Shown one piece after another: positions 57,462 through 64,000 of a stretch of 64,000 bases of DNA (position 1 is its first letter; each line of letters begins with the position of its first letter). The DNA is from Saccharopolyspora endophytica (GTDB lineage: Bacteria > Actinomycetota > Actinomycetes > Mycobacteriales > Pseudonocardiaceae). Made by a program: the position numbers and the translations under genes. The notes below the pieces were generated by a model that saw only the letters and a list, made by a program, of their open reading frames with translations, was not told where the DNA came from and did no database searches. Location: assembly GCF_018070075.1 (NCBI RefSeq), contig NZ_JAGPXE010000012.1, positions 186,001-250,000 on the forward strand. Reading direction: 5' to 3'.

Positions 57462-57626
57462 AAGTGGCGAAGCCACTTTCTCCTTGCCCCGCCCTAGGCA
57501 CTGGCACCGCCGCGGGTTCTGAGCGGCTTCGTGGCGAGGACGGCCACTCCGCCGTGTATTGGACATACATCAGGAGTGGCACCCGCAGTCCACGGAGCCG
57601 CTCAGGTTCCGCCACCGGCACCGCTG
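57462..57626 (+). repeat. Structured intergenic element, copy C
   Basis: Hairpin P1 is AAGTGGC-GAA-GCCACTT (57462-57478). Conserved GCACCGCCGCGGGTTC lies at 57504-57519. Helix P2 pairs 57520-57534 (TGAGCGGCTTCGTGG) with 57590-57604 (CCACGGAGCCGCTCA), 15 bp with one G.U. The inner helix P3 is GCCACTCC (57543-57550)/GGAGTGGC (57573-57580), and P4 is TGTAT/ATACA inside it. GGTTCCGCCACCGGCACCGCTG follows in part. It starts 20 bases after the ilvD stop, between convergent genes. This is the best-folded copy. Confidence 0.82.
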
Positions 57627-57658
57627 CGCAGAACGACCACATCGCTCTTGAGGGAGAA

Positions 57659-57702
57659 GAAATCGGGCCCCGGCTCCTGGGTTGGAGCCGAGGCCCGATT
57701 TC
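57659..57702. terminator. Bidirectional terminator hairpin between ilvD and doxX
   Basis: 57659-57676 pairs with 57685-57702, an 18-bp stem (GAAATCGGGCC... /...GGCCCGATTTC) with one mismatch and an 8-base loop, 13 bases beyond the doxX stop. Confidence 0.75.
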
Positions 57703-57715
57703 GTCGGTGCACGTC

Positions 57716-58462
57716 TCAGGGGCGGTGGAAGAGGATCAGGATCGCCGCAGCCGCGCCAGCCGCGACGATCAGGCCGAAGAAGCCGAATCCCAACGGACGG
57801 CGGAACCACACTCGCCCGTAGTCCAAGGCCACCCGGCCGGGACCGGTGAACATCACGCCGAGACCGAGGGCACCGAGGATGGCATCCATCTCGAACCCGC
57901 CGTCGGCGTTGAAGAAACCGGCGCCCAGCTTGACGAACACCGCGCTGGCCATCAGGCCCACCACACCGGCCGCGGCGGCCGGCGTGAACAGGCCCAGGAC
58001 CAGCAGCGCACCCGCACCGAGCTCGGTACCCCCGGTGACCAGCGAGAGCGCGGCGCTCTGCTGGAAGCCCATGCCGGACAGAACCTCCGCGAAGCCCTCC
58101 GGGCCGGGGCCGCCGAACGCGCCGAACAGCTTCTGCGCGCCGTGCAGGAGGAAGACCCCTCCCAGCGCCAGGCGCAGGATCAGCAGGCCGAGGTCGGTTC
58201 CCGCGTTCCAGGCGAAGGGCTTGCGCTTCTTGCCGAGTTCTTCGGCGTAGCCGGAGTCTTCGCCGACGCCGCTCACCAGCGAGGTCGCTTCACCGTCGCT
58301 GTAGCCGTCGTCTTCGTCGTAGTAGTTGTGCTGGCGTGCGCCGAGGCTCTGCGTGCTCTTGGCCGAACCCTTCGCGCCGCGGGGCCGCTGGGCGTGCGCG
58401 CCGTAGCTGCGATCGTCGGGGGAGCCGCCCGCACCGCCGGGGCGATCGTCTTGGATGCTCAC
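57716..58462 (-). CDS. DoxX family membrane protein with hydrophilic N-terminal extension
   Basis: A 248-residue protein. About 100 N-terminal residues are hydrophilic, Gly/Ser/Asp/Tyr-rich and low complexity (QHNYYDEDDGYSDGEATS). A four-helix DoxX domain follows (LGLLILRLALGGVFLLHGAQKLFGAFGG onward), then a last helix GFGFFGLIVAAGAAAAILIL. DoxX proteins are implicated in oxidative-stress and thiol systems in mycobacteria, where Rv3005c occupies this place. The start is GTG at 58462, with no clear Shine-Dalgarno; a CTAGCC stretch 10 bases upstream might act as a -10 for a leaderless mRNA. Confidence 0.83.
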   Translation of the reverse strand: MSIQDDRPGGAGGSPDDRSYGAHAQRPRGAKGSAKSTQSLGARQHNYYDEDDGYSDGEATSLVSGVGEDSGYAEELGKKRKPFAWNAGTDLGLLILRLALGGVFLLHGAQKLFGAFGGPGPEGFAEVLSGMGFQQSAALSLVTGGTELGAGALLVLGLFTPAAAAGVVGLMASAVFVKLGAGFFNADGGFEMDAILGALGLGVMFTGPGRVALDYGRVWFRRPLGFGFFGLIVAAGAAAAILILFHRP

Positions 58463-58575
58463 GCCGCAGGAGGCTAGGGCATCTTCACCTGAAAGTGCGA
58501 CCCTTTGCGATAAAACCTTCCCCACACGTGACAGGTTCGATACCACAGGACTCGTTCCGGGTGGAAAATGTCCTG

Positions 58576-59577
58576 ATGGAGGACCCAGAATTCCGCGGGC
58601 CGAGGTCGCACAAATCCGATGTCGCCGCAGGTGGTGCGCATTTCCTGGACATCGGTGAGGGCTGGTCGTCGCCTTCGTTCGCACCGAGAGCGGTGCTTAT
58701 GCTCCCCGAACTCGTTTCGGCGACGGAATTGCTTCCTCTCGATTGCGCGGCTCAGGTGCTGAATTGGTCACCGGAGAGCATTTCCTCCGGCACCACCGGT
58801 GAGCACGTGGCCGACGCCCTCGCGGTCCTCGACGACGCCGACGCGCCCGACTGCGTCGTCCTCGCCTGGTCGGGTGGCACGTCCCTGGCGGTGGAGCTCG
58901 CCGCCCGCCACCCCGACCGGGTGCGCGGGCTCCTGCTGCTGGCGGGACCGCCCACGGCGGGCGCGGAGATGCTGCTGTCCCACGTCGGCGTGCCCGACGC
59001 GATGCGCAGGCTCCTGGCCGCGGGCGGCTCGGCTTCGCTGCGCCTGACCGGTGACCTGCTGGAATCCATCACCGCCCAGCTGCCGGTCGGGGACTGGCCC
59101 GCTCGCCTGCTGCGCCGAGCCGGCCTGCTGCCCGACGACGGCGACCGCGCCGGCATCACGGCCGCCCTGCGCAACCTGGTGCAGCACGACTGGCGCAGGC
59201 ACGTCGAACTGGCGCTGGCCTGGAGCGCGTCGGTCCGCGACGACCTGCCGCGCATCAGCTGCCCGGTCACGCTGCTGGCCGGGCGCCTCGATCCCCTCGG
59301 CGAACCGCTGACCACGGCGCGCCAGGTCGGCTCTCTCCCGCAGGCCAGGGTGCGGCTGCTCGACGCGTCCCACTTCATCCCGCTGGAAGCTCCGGACACC
59401 GTGCGGGAGGAGTTGGCGCTGCTGCTGCGCCGGGTCGAGGCCGTCGAATGCGCCCGACTCGGCATCGACCCGCCACCGCCGCCGGTCCGCCGGATCCGCC
59501 TCTCGCTCCCGGAACACCGGCGACTCCGCCGCCGCGCCCTGCACCCCCCGTTCGACCCGCCCCGGGCGAACGGCTGA
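58576..59577 (+). CDS. Alpha/beta hydrolase
   Basis: A 333-residue alpha/beta hydrolase-fold protein. The nucleophile elbow is VVLAWSGGTSLAVELAARHP near residue 95 (A-W-S-G-G variant of GxSxG). The acid residue is probably in LLAGRLDPLGEPL near residue 235, and the histidine in LLDASHFIPLEAPDTVREEL near residue 260. A Pro/Arg-rich C-terminal tail of about 40 residues follows. The ATG at 58576 is used; GTG at 58561 is an in-frame alternative. Divergent from doxX; the substrate is unknown. Confidence 0.8.
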   Translation: MEDPEFRGPRSHKSDVAAGGAHFLDIGEGWSSPSFAPRAVLMLPELVSATELLPLDCAAQVLNWSPESISSGTTGEHVADALAVLDDADAPDCVVLAWSGGTSLAVELAARHPDRVRGLLLLAGPPTAGAEMLLSHVGVPDAMRRLLAAGGSASLRLTGDLLESITAQLPVGDWPARLLRRAGLLPDDGDRAGITAALRNLVQHDWRRHVELALAWSASVRDDLPRISCPVTLLAGRLDPLGEPLTTARQVGSLPQARVRLLDASHFIPLEAPDTVREELALLLRRVEAVECARLGIDPPPPPVRRIRLSLPEHRRLRRRALHPPFDPPRANG

Positions 59578-59629
59578 TCGCGGTGGCTCACCACGCGTTC
59601 ACCCGGCGGCGGATAGGGTCGGAGGCGTG

Positions 59630-60781
59630 ATGGGTCGGACTCGTGCGCTGGTGGGCGCCTTCGCGGTGCTCGGAATCGTGCTGAGCGGATGCGCCGAGTT
59701 CCCCGACGAGCACAACCGGCCGTTCGCCGAGCAGCCCTCGCTGGCGCCGCAGGCCGGTCCGCAGCCCTCGTTCGAGAGCGAAGCACCGCCGTCGGAGGCC
59801 CCCGGCGAGGCGAAACCGCAGCCGCCCGCGCAGCCGGTCGGCTGCGAGGACCCCGATCCGGCGGTGATCACCACGTGCCTGGACCCGGTCGGGGCGATCG
59901 CGGTGCTGCCGGACGGGCAGAGCGCGCTGGTCGGCGAGCGCTCCACGGGTCGCGTGCTGCGCGTGAAGAAGGGCGCGAAACCCGTTGAGCTGGCGCAGAT
60001 CCCCGTCGACGCGAGCAGCGGCGGCGGCCTCACGGGCCTGGCCCTGTCGCCCACGTACCACGAGGACGAGCTCTTCTACGCCTACGTCACCACCGGCTCC
60101 GACAACCGGGTCGTGCGGGTCGCCAGCGGCGACAGCCCGAAGCCGGTGCTGACCGGGATTCCCAAGGGCGCGACCGGCAACTCGGGTGCGCTGCTCGACG
60201 ACGGCAAGGGCGCGCTGCTGGTGGCCACCGGCAACGCCGGCGACCCGGCCGGCGCCACCGACCCGTCGACGCTGTCCGGGAAGCTGCTGCGCGTCGACGG
60301 TTTCGGCAAGCCCGCCGAGGGGAACCCGCAGCGCGATTCGCCGGTGGTGACCTCCGGGCTGAACGAGCCGACCGGCATCTGCGGCACGGCCGCGCTGAGC
60401 ATGTTCTGGGTGACCGACCGCAACGGCGGCAAGGATTCCCTCCACCAGGTGAAGTTCGGTGAGCCGCTGGGCAATCCGGCCTGGACCTGGTCGGATCGGC
60501 CCGGGGTGTCGGGGTGCGCGGCGGACCCCTCCACCGTGATCGTGGCGCTGCGCGACGCCTCGGCGCTCTACACGCTGCACCCGGCGCCGGACGGCAGCTT
60601 CACCGGTCAGCCCACCAAGGTCCTGGAGAACCGCTACGGCCGCTTCGCCACGGCCGCTCTGGCCCCGGACGGCATGGTGTGGCTGGGCACCACCAACCGC
60701 GACGGCGGCCGTCCCGTCCCCAGCGACGACCGGGTCCTGCGCCTGGAGCCGCCGACCGGCGGCACGGCGGGCAAGGACTAG
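59630..60781 (+). CDS. Lipoprotein with sorbosone-dehydrogenase-like beta-propeller (LppZ-like)
   Basis: A 383-residue lipoprotein. The signal peptide ends in the lipobox VLSGCAEF near residue 21. A Pro/Glu-rich linker leads to a six-bladed-propeller-type domain of the glucose/sorbosone dehydrogenase family (GGGLTGLALSPTYHEDELFYAYVT, TGNSGALLDDGKGALLVATGNAGD, LSGKLLRVD, GLNEPTGICG). It resembles mycobacterial LppZ, which sits at the same place. A -10-like TAGGGT (59614-59619) lies 7 bases before the GTG at 59627, so the mRNA may be leaderless starting there. An outer-surface role is likely; enzymatic activity is unknown. Confidence 0.85.
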   Translation: MGRTRALVGAFAVLGIVLSGCAEFPDEHNRPFAEQPSLAPQAGPQPSFESEAPPSEAPGEAKPQPPAQPVGCEDPDPAVITTCLDPVGAIAVLPDGQSALVGERSTGRVLRVKKGAKPVELAQIPVDASSGGGLTGLALSPTYHEDELFYAYVTTGSDNRVVRVASGDSPKPVLTGIPKGATGNSGALLDDGKGALLVATGNAGDPAGATDPSTLSGKLLRVDGFGKPAEGNPQRDSPVVTSGLNEPTGICGTAALSMFWVTDRNGGKDSLHQVKFGEPLGNPAWTWSDRPGVSGCAADPSTVIVALRDASALYTLHPAPDGSFTGQPTKVLENRYGRFATAALAPDGMVWLGTTNRDGGRPVPSDDRVLRLEPPTGGTAGKD

Positions 60782-60806
60782 GAGCCGTTCTCGGGCGTGC
60801 CCGTTC

Positions 60807-61394
60807 TCAACCGTTGATGCCGCGGTCGATCAGGCCGGTGAGCAGGTCGATCACGTCCTCGTCGGTGAGCGCGGCCAGCATCGGTTGCTCCTCGACGAGA
60901 TTGGCGTAGGCGAACTGCTGGCAGAGCCCGGTGATGGCGATCGCGGTCGCTTCCGGCCGTTCGGTGTGGGCCAGGTGGCCCGCGAGGTGGTGCACGTCCG
61001 GTTCGAGGAGTTCGGCGACGCGGTCGGCGAAGCGCTGGTCGACCAGCGCCGCTTGGCGCAGCGCGATGAGCACGACGCGGTGGGCGCGGAAGAAGTCCCA
61101 GAACCCGGCGACGTGCCAGCGGATGGCGTCGCGGTCGCCGAAGTCCGATGAGTGGCGCTCGTCGGAGAGCACCGCCGAGTCGCCGGCCTCCAGCAGGTCG
61201 GCGAGCAGCGCTTCGAGGAGTTCTTCCTTGCTCTTGAAGTGGTTGTAGAACGACCCCGCCGACCGGCCGGCTTCGGCGGTGATGTCGGTGATCTTGGTGT
61301 TGAGGTACCCGTGCCTGCCGAAGACCCGCACCGCGGCGGCCTTGAGCGCGGCCTCGGTCTCGGCCGCCTGCGCCTTGCGGGTGGTTCCCGGCAT
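60807..61394 (-). CDS. TetR family transcriptional regulator
   Basis: A 195-residue TetR. The N-terminal helix-turn-helix is RVFGRHGYLNTKITDITAEAGRSAGSFYNHFKSKEELL (residues about 24-60, quoted in part: KITDITAEAGRSAGSFYNHF). The C-terminal ligand-binding half is all helical (WDFFRAHRVVLIALRQAALVD). GGAGGAG precedes the ATG at 61394. It is divergent from the FAD monooxygenase; the 90-base spacer carries two tandem palindromes that are its probable operators. It probably represses the monooxygenase until an aromatic or lipophilic inducer binds. Confidence 0.88.
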   Translation of the reverse strand: MPGTTRKAQAAETEAALKAAAVRVFGRHGYLNTKITDITAEAGRSAGSFYNHFKSKEELLEALLADLLEAGDSAVLSDERHSSDFGDRDAIRWHVAGFWDFFRAHRVVLIALRQAALVDQRFADRVAELLEPDVHHLAGHLAHTERPEATAIAITGLCQQFAYANLVEEQPMLAALTDEDVIDLLTGLIDRGING

Positions 61395-61441
61395 CGTCGC
61401 TCCTCCTTCGCCCTTGACGGGGAACCTATCAACCTGTTCAC

Positions 61442-61470
61442 TGAATTATTATTCACTGAATTTGAATTCA
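61442..61470. promoter_or_regulatory. Tandem TetR operators between tetR and the monooxygenase
   Basis: Two 14-bp palindromes of the form TGAAT-N4-ATTCA lie at 61442-61455 and 61457-61470, one base apart. The 11-mer TTCACTGAATT repeats directly at 15-bp spacing. They lie directly before the AAGGAGG of the monooxygenase gene, covering its expected promoter. Confidence 0.7.
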
Positions 61471-61484
61471 CACAAGGAGGCGCG

Positions 61485-62900
61485 ATGGGCACCCGAGTGC
61501 TGATCGTCGGAGCAGGTCCCGCCGGACTGACACTGGGCATCGAGCTGGCCAGGCGGGACGTTCCGTGCCGGATCATCGACGCGAGCGAGCAGCCGCTGCC
61601 CGGCTCCCGAGGCGATGGGCTCCAACCGCGCACCCTGGAGGTCTTCGACGACCTCGGCGTCCTCGACGAGGTGCTGGCGGCAGGAATGTTCCCGCCCGCG
61701 TTCCGCACCTACTCCGGCGGCGAGCTCACCGGCGAACGGCGCATGGCGGAGCGGGTCGAACCGACCCCTCAGGTGCCGCATCCCAACGGGTGGATGGTTC
61801 CCCAGTGGCGCACCGAGGAGATCCTCCGCGACCGCCTCGCCGAACTCGGCGTGAAGGTCGAACGCGGCACGGCCCTGGTCGGGCTGCACCAGGACGACGA
61901 CGGCGTCACGGCCACGCTGACCAGCGGAGACACCCGCGCCGAGTACGTGGTCGGCACCGACGGTGGCCACAGCACGGTCCGCCGCGAACTCGGCGTCGAC
62001 TTCCTCGGCGACACCGACGAGGACACGAAGATGGTCCTCTTCGACGCCCGCGTCACCGGCCTCGACCACCCCGAGCTCGCCCACTGGTTCGCCTCGGCCA
62101 CCGACCCCGGATGCGGTGTCGGTCTCACCCCGCTCGCGGGAACCGATGTGCTGCAGTGCGTGGCGAGGCCGCCCTCCACCCACGACATCCGCGCCGACGC
62201 CGACTACGCGCAAGGGCTGCTGGACGACTTCGGCGCACCGCACGTCAAGATCCGGGAACTGACGTGGGCGACGGTGTGGCGGCCGAACTCCCGGCTGGCC
62301 GGGACCTTCCGCTCAGGCCGGGTGTTCCTGGCCGGCGACGCCGCGCACGTGCACCCGCCGACCGGGGGCCAAGGGCTGAACACGAGCGTGCAGGACGCCT
62401 ACAACCTCGGCTGGAAGCTCGCCGACGGCTCCCCCGAACTGCTCGACAGCTACGACGCCGAGCGCCGCCCCGTCGCGGCGGGCGTGCTCGGCATCAGCGC
62501 CGACCTGCTCGGCAAGACCCTCAGGGGAAGCCCCGACGCGCTGCGGCGCGGCCCGGAGACCACCCAGCTCGGCGTCGGCTACCGCAACGGCCCCCTCGCC
62601 ACCGACCACCGCGCCCACCCCGGCCGCGTCCGAGCGGGAGACCGAGCACCGGGTTCCCTCCTGCGCACCCCCGAAGGCGACGAGGTGAACCTCTTCGACC
62701 TGCTCCGGGACACCCGCTGGACGCTGCTGGCCTTCGACGCGGACGTTCCCGCCACCGGAGCGCACATCCGTCCCCTTCGCATCACCCGGGGACGCGAGGA
62801 AGGTTCCCTCACCGACGTCGACGCCTACGAGACCTACGACGTCACCCCGGGAACCGCGGTCCTCATCCGCCCGGACGGCTACATCGCCACCATCCGCTGA
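61485..62900 (+). CDS. FAD-dependent aromatic hydroxylase (PheA/TfdB, RdmE-like)
   Basis: A 471-residue group A flavoprotein monooxygenase. The Rossmann motif VLIVGAGPAGLTLGIELARRD is at residues 5-25. The DG motif VVGTDGGHSTVRRELGVDF is near residue 160. The GD motif VFLAGDAAHVHPPTGGQGLNTSVQDAYNLGWKL near residue 285 is the strong class marker (quoted in part: AGDAAHVHPPTGGQGLN). A thioredoxin-like C-terminal domain follows from about residue 380. Related enzymes hydroxylate polyketides or phenols. AAGGAGG lies 4 bases before the ATG at 61485. It forms a regulator-target pair with the divergent TetR. Confidence 0.9.
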   Translation: MGTRVLIVGAGPAGLTLGIELARRDVPCRIIDASEQPLPGSRGDGLQPRTLEVFDDLGVLDEVLAAGMFPPAFRTYSGGELTGERRMAERVEPTPQVPHPNGWMVPQWRTEEILRDRLAELGVKVERGTALVGLHQDDDGVTATLTSGDTRAEYVVGTDGGHSTVRRELGVDFLGDTDEDTKMVLFDARVTGLDHPELAHWFASATDPGCGVGLTPLAGTDVLQCVARPPSTHDIRADADYAQGLLDDFGAPHVKIRELTWATVWRPNSRLAGTFRSGRVFLAGDAAHVHPPTGGQGLNTSVQDAYNLGWKLADGSPELLDSYDAERRPVAAGVLGISADLLGKTLRGSPDALRRGPETTQLGVGYRNGPLATDHRAHPGRVRAGDRAPGSLLRTPEGDEVNLFDLLRDTRWTLLAFDADVPATGAHIRPLRITRGREEGSLTDVDAYETYDVTPGTAVLIRPDGYIATIR

Positions 62901-62915
62901 CACCGCCCGCGCAAC

Positions 62916-62953
62916 GAGAAACGCCCCCGACCGCGCGGGTCGGGGGCGTTCTC
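62916..62953. terminator. Bidirectional terminator between the monooxygenase and gatB
   Basis: AACGCCCCCGACC (62920-62932) pairs perfectly with 62938-62950, with GAG/CTC flanks. It lies between two convergent genes. Confidence 0.8.
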
Positions 62954-62964
62954 GGCGTGCGCGA

Positions 62965-64000
62965 TTACTGGCCGCAGGCCTTGAGGACGAGTTCGCGGAC
63001 CCGCTTGGCGTCGGCCTGGCCCTTGGTGGCCTTCATGACCGAACCGACCACGGCACCGGCGGCCTGGACCTTGCCGCCGCGGATCTTCTCCGCGATGTCC
63101 GGCTGCGCCGCCAGCGCCTCGTCGACCGCCTTCTGCAGCTCGGAGTCGTCGGAGACGACCTCCAGACCGCGAGCCGCGACGACCTCGTCCGGCTCACCCT
63201 CGCCGTCGAGCACTCCGTCGACGACCTGGCGGGCCAGCTTGTTGGTCAGCTTGCCCTCGCCGACCAGCGCCGCGACCCGCGCGACCTGCTTCGGCGTGAT
63301 GTCCAGGTCGGCCAGCTCGACGCCGCGCGCGTTGGCCTGCTGCGACAGGTAGGCGACCCACCAGGAGCGGGCGTCGCCCGGAGCCGCACCGGCCTCGACC
63401 GTCTCGGCGATGAGCTCCAGGGCACCGGCGTTGACGAGGTCGCGGAGCTCCTCGTCGGACAGGCCCCACTCCTCCTTGGCGCGCCGACGGCGCTCCCACG
63501 GCAGCTCCGGCAGGGTCTTGGACAGCTCCTCGACCCACTCGCGCGACGGCGCGATCGGCACCAGGTCGGGCTCCGGGAAGTACCGGTAGTCCTCCTGCGT
63601 CTCCTTCGGCCGGCCCGCCGAGGTGGACCCGGTGGACTCGTCGAAGTGCCGGGTCTCCTGCCGGATCGACCCGCCGGAGGTCAGCACCGCCGCGTGCCGC
63701 TGCATCTCGAAGCGCACCGCGCGCTCGACGCTGCGCAGCGAGTTGACGTTCTTGGTCTCGGTGCGCGTGCCGAACTCGTCGGCGCCCTTGGGCATCAGCG
63801 ACACGTTCGCGTCGCAGCGCAGCGAACCCTGGTCCATCCGCACGTCGGAGACGTTCAGCGCGCGCAGCAGGTCCCGCAGCGCGGTCACGTAGGCGCGGGC
63901 GACCTCGGGGGCGCGCTCACCGGCACCGGTGATCGGCTTGGTGACGATCTCGATCAGCGGCACGCCAGCCCGGTTGTAGTCCAGCAGCGAGTAGTCGGCG
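62965..64000 (-). CDS. gatB: Aspartyl/glutamyl-tRNA amidotransferase subunit B, C-terminal part
   Basis: The last 345 residues of GatB, cut by the right window edge. The frame begins ...DYSLLDYNRAGVPLIEIVTKP, a core GatB segment, with RCDANVSLMPKG, GTRTETKNVNSLRSVERAV and QETRHFDE following. The C-terminal helical and YqeY-like tail (about the last 150 residues) ends GAVVGSVMKATKGQADAKRVRELV. With GatA and GatC it converts Glu-tRNA(Gln) to Gln-tRNA(Gln), and often Asp-tRNA(Asn). This matches tRNA-Gln and gltX in the window and the absence of a visible glnS. Confidence 0.96.
   Translation of the reverse strand, partial: ADYSLLDYNRAGVPLIEIVTKPITGAGERAPEVARAYVTALRDLLRALNVSDVRMDQGSLRCDANVSLMPKGADEFGTRTETKNVNSLRSVERAVRFEMQRHAAVLTSGGSIRQETRHFDESTGSTSAGRPKETQEDYRYFPEPDLVPIAPSREWVEELSKTLPELPWERRRRAKEEWGLSDEELRDLVNAGALELIAETVEAGAAPGDARSWWVAYLSQQANARGVELADLDITPKQVARVAALVGEGKLTNKLARQVVDGVLDGEGEPDEVVAARGLEVVSDDSELQKAVDEALAAQPDIAEKIRGGKVQAAGAVVGSVMKATKGQADAKRVRELVLKACGQ

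Noticed and set aside
1..64000. Prophage, insertion sequence or secondary-metabolite cluster
   Set aside because: No transposase, integrase, phage structural gene, PKS or NRPS motif was seen. The two FAD monooxygenases alone do not make a cluster.

Overview
This 64 kb window is high-GC actinobacterial DNA. Its gene order is close to the mycobacterial block recG-rpmB-ung-thiL-ddl-gpsA-fbiD-ppk-mutT1-hupB-leuDC-IclR-gltX-FAH-leuB-serA-ilvCNB-cfp6-doxX-lppZ-gatB. Together with the F420 gene cofC/fbiD, the Lys/Ala-tailed HU, a DUF397 protein and many GTG or leaderless starts, this suggests a Pseudonocardiaceae-type organism, possibly Saccharopolyspora. No IS element, prophage, CRISPR array or rRNA operon was seen.

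Layout. Positions 3-599 hold the end of a HelD-like helicase. Positions 686-9109 form a catabolic island: an ACS-type MFS transporter, a GntR/FCD repressor, a TPP enzyme, an Ldh2-family dehydrogenase, an RraA-like protein, an IlvD/Edd sugar-acid dehydratase and a DapA-family lyase. Four copies of the 11-mer ATGATAT[AC][CT]CA sit in its promoters and probably form one regulon. Positions 9103-19887 carry a small secreted protein, pyc, recG, two DUF1648-type membrane proteins with a YtrA-type GntR regulator, a DAK2/DegV-type protein and rpmB. Positions 20147-25916 carry ung, an MHS transporter, thiL, a stand-alone RAM-domain protein, a DUF3515 protein and ddl. Positions 25994-30174 are an accessory block: a MocR regulator, a NimA-like flavoprotein, cysteine dioxygenase with a poly-Cys leader peptide, and a cystathionine gamma-lyase-type enzyme. 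Positions 30221-37245 hold gpsA, plsC, cofC, ppk, mutT1 and hupB.

Positions 37478-57441 are a branched-chain amino acid and serine region: leuD, leuC, the IclR regulator ndgR, tRNA-Glu(CTC), tRNA-Gln(CTG), a HAD hydrolase, gltX, an FAD monooxygenase, an FAH-family protein, cimA, leuB, serA, ilvC, ilvN, ilvB and ilvD. CimA with LeuCD and LeuB gives a pyruvate-based route to 2-oxobutyrate, which feeds IlvBN, IlvC and IlvD. cimA and ilvB each have a leader peptide rich in Ile or Ile/Leu/Val codons followed by a terminator, so both look attenuated. The right end carries a DoxX protein, an alpha/beta hydrolase, a lipoprotein, a TetR/FAD-monooxygenase pair and the 3' part of gatB.

The most unusual non-coding signal is an intergenic element of about 155-165 bp present three times (19971, 52014, 57462). 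Each copy has a 7-bp triloop hairpin and a 15-bp helix whose base pairs differ between copies but stay paired. Four other intergenic regions carry locus-specific clusters of short hairpin repeats (9761, 24563, 28830, 32761).
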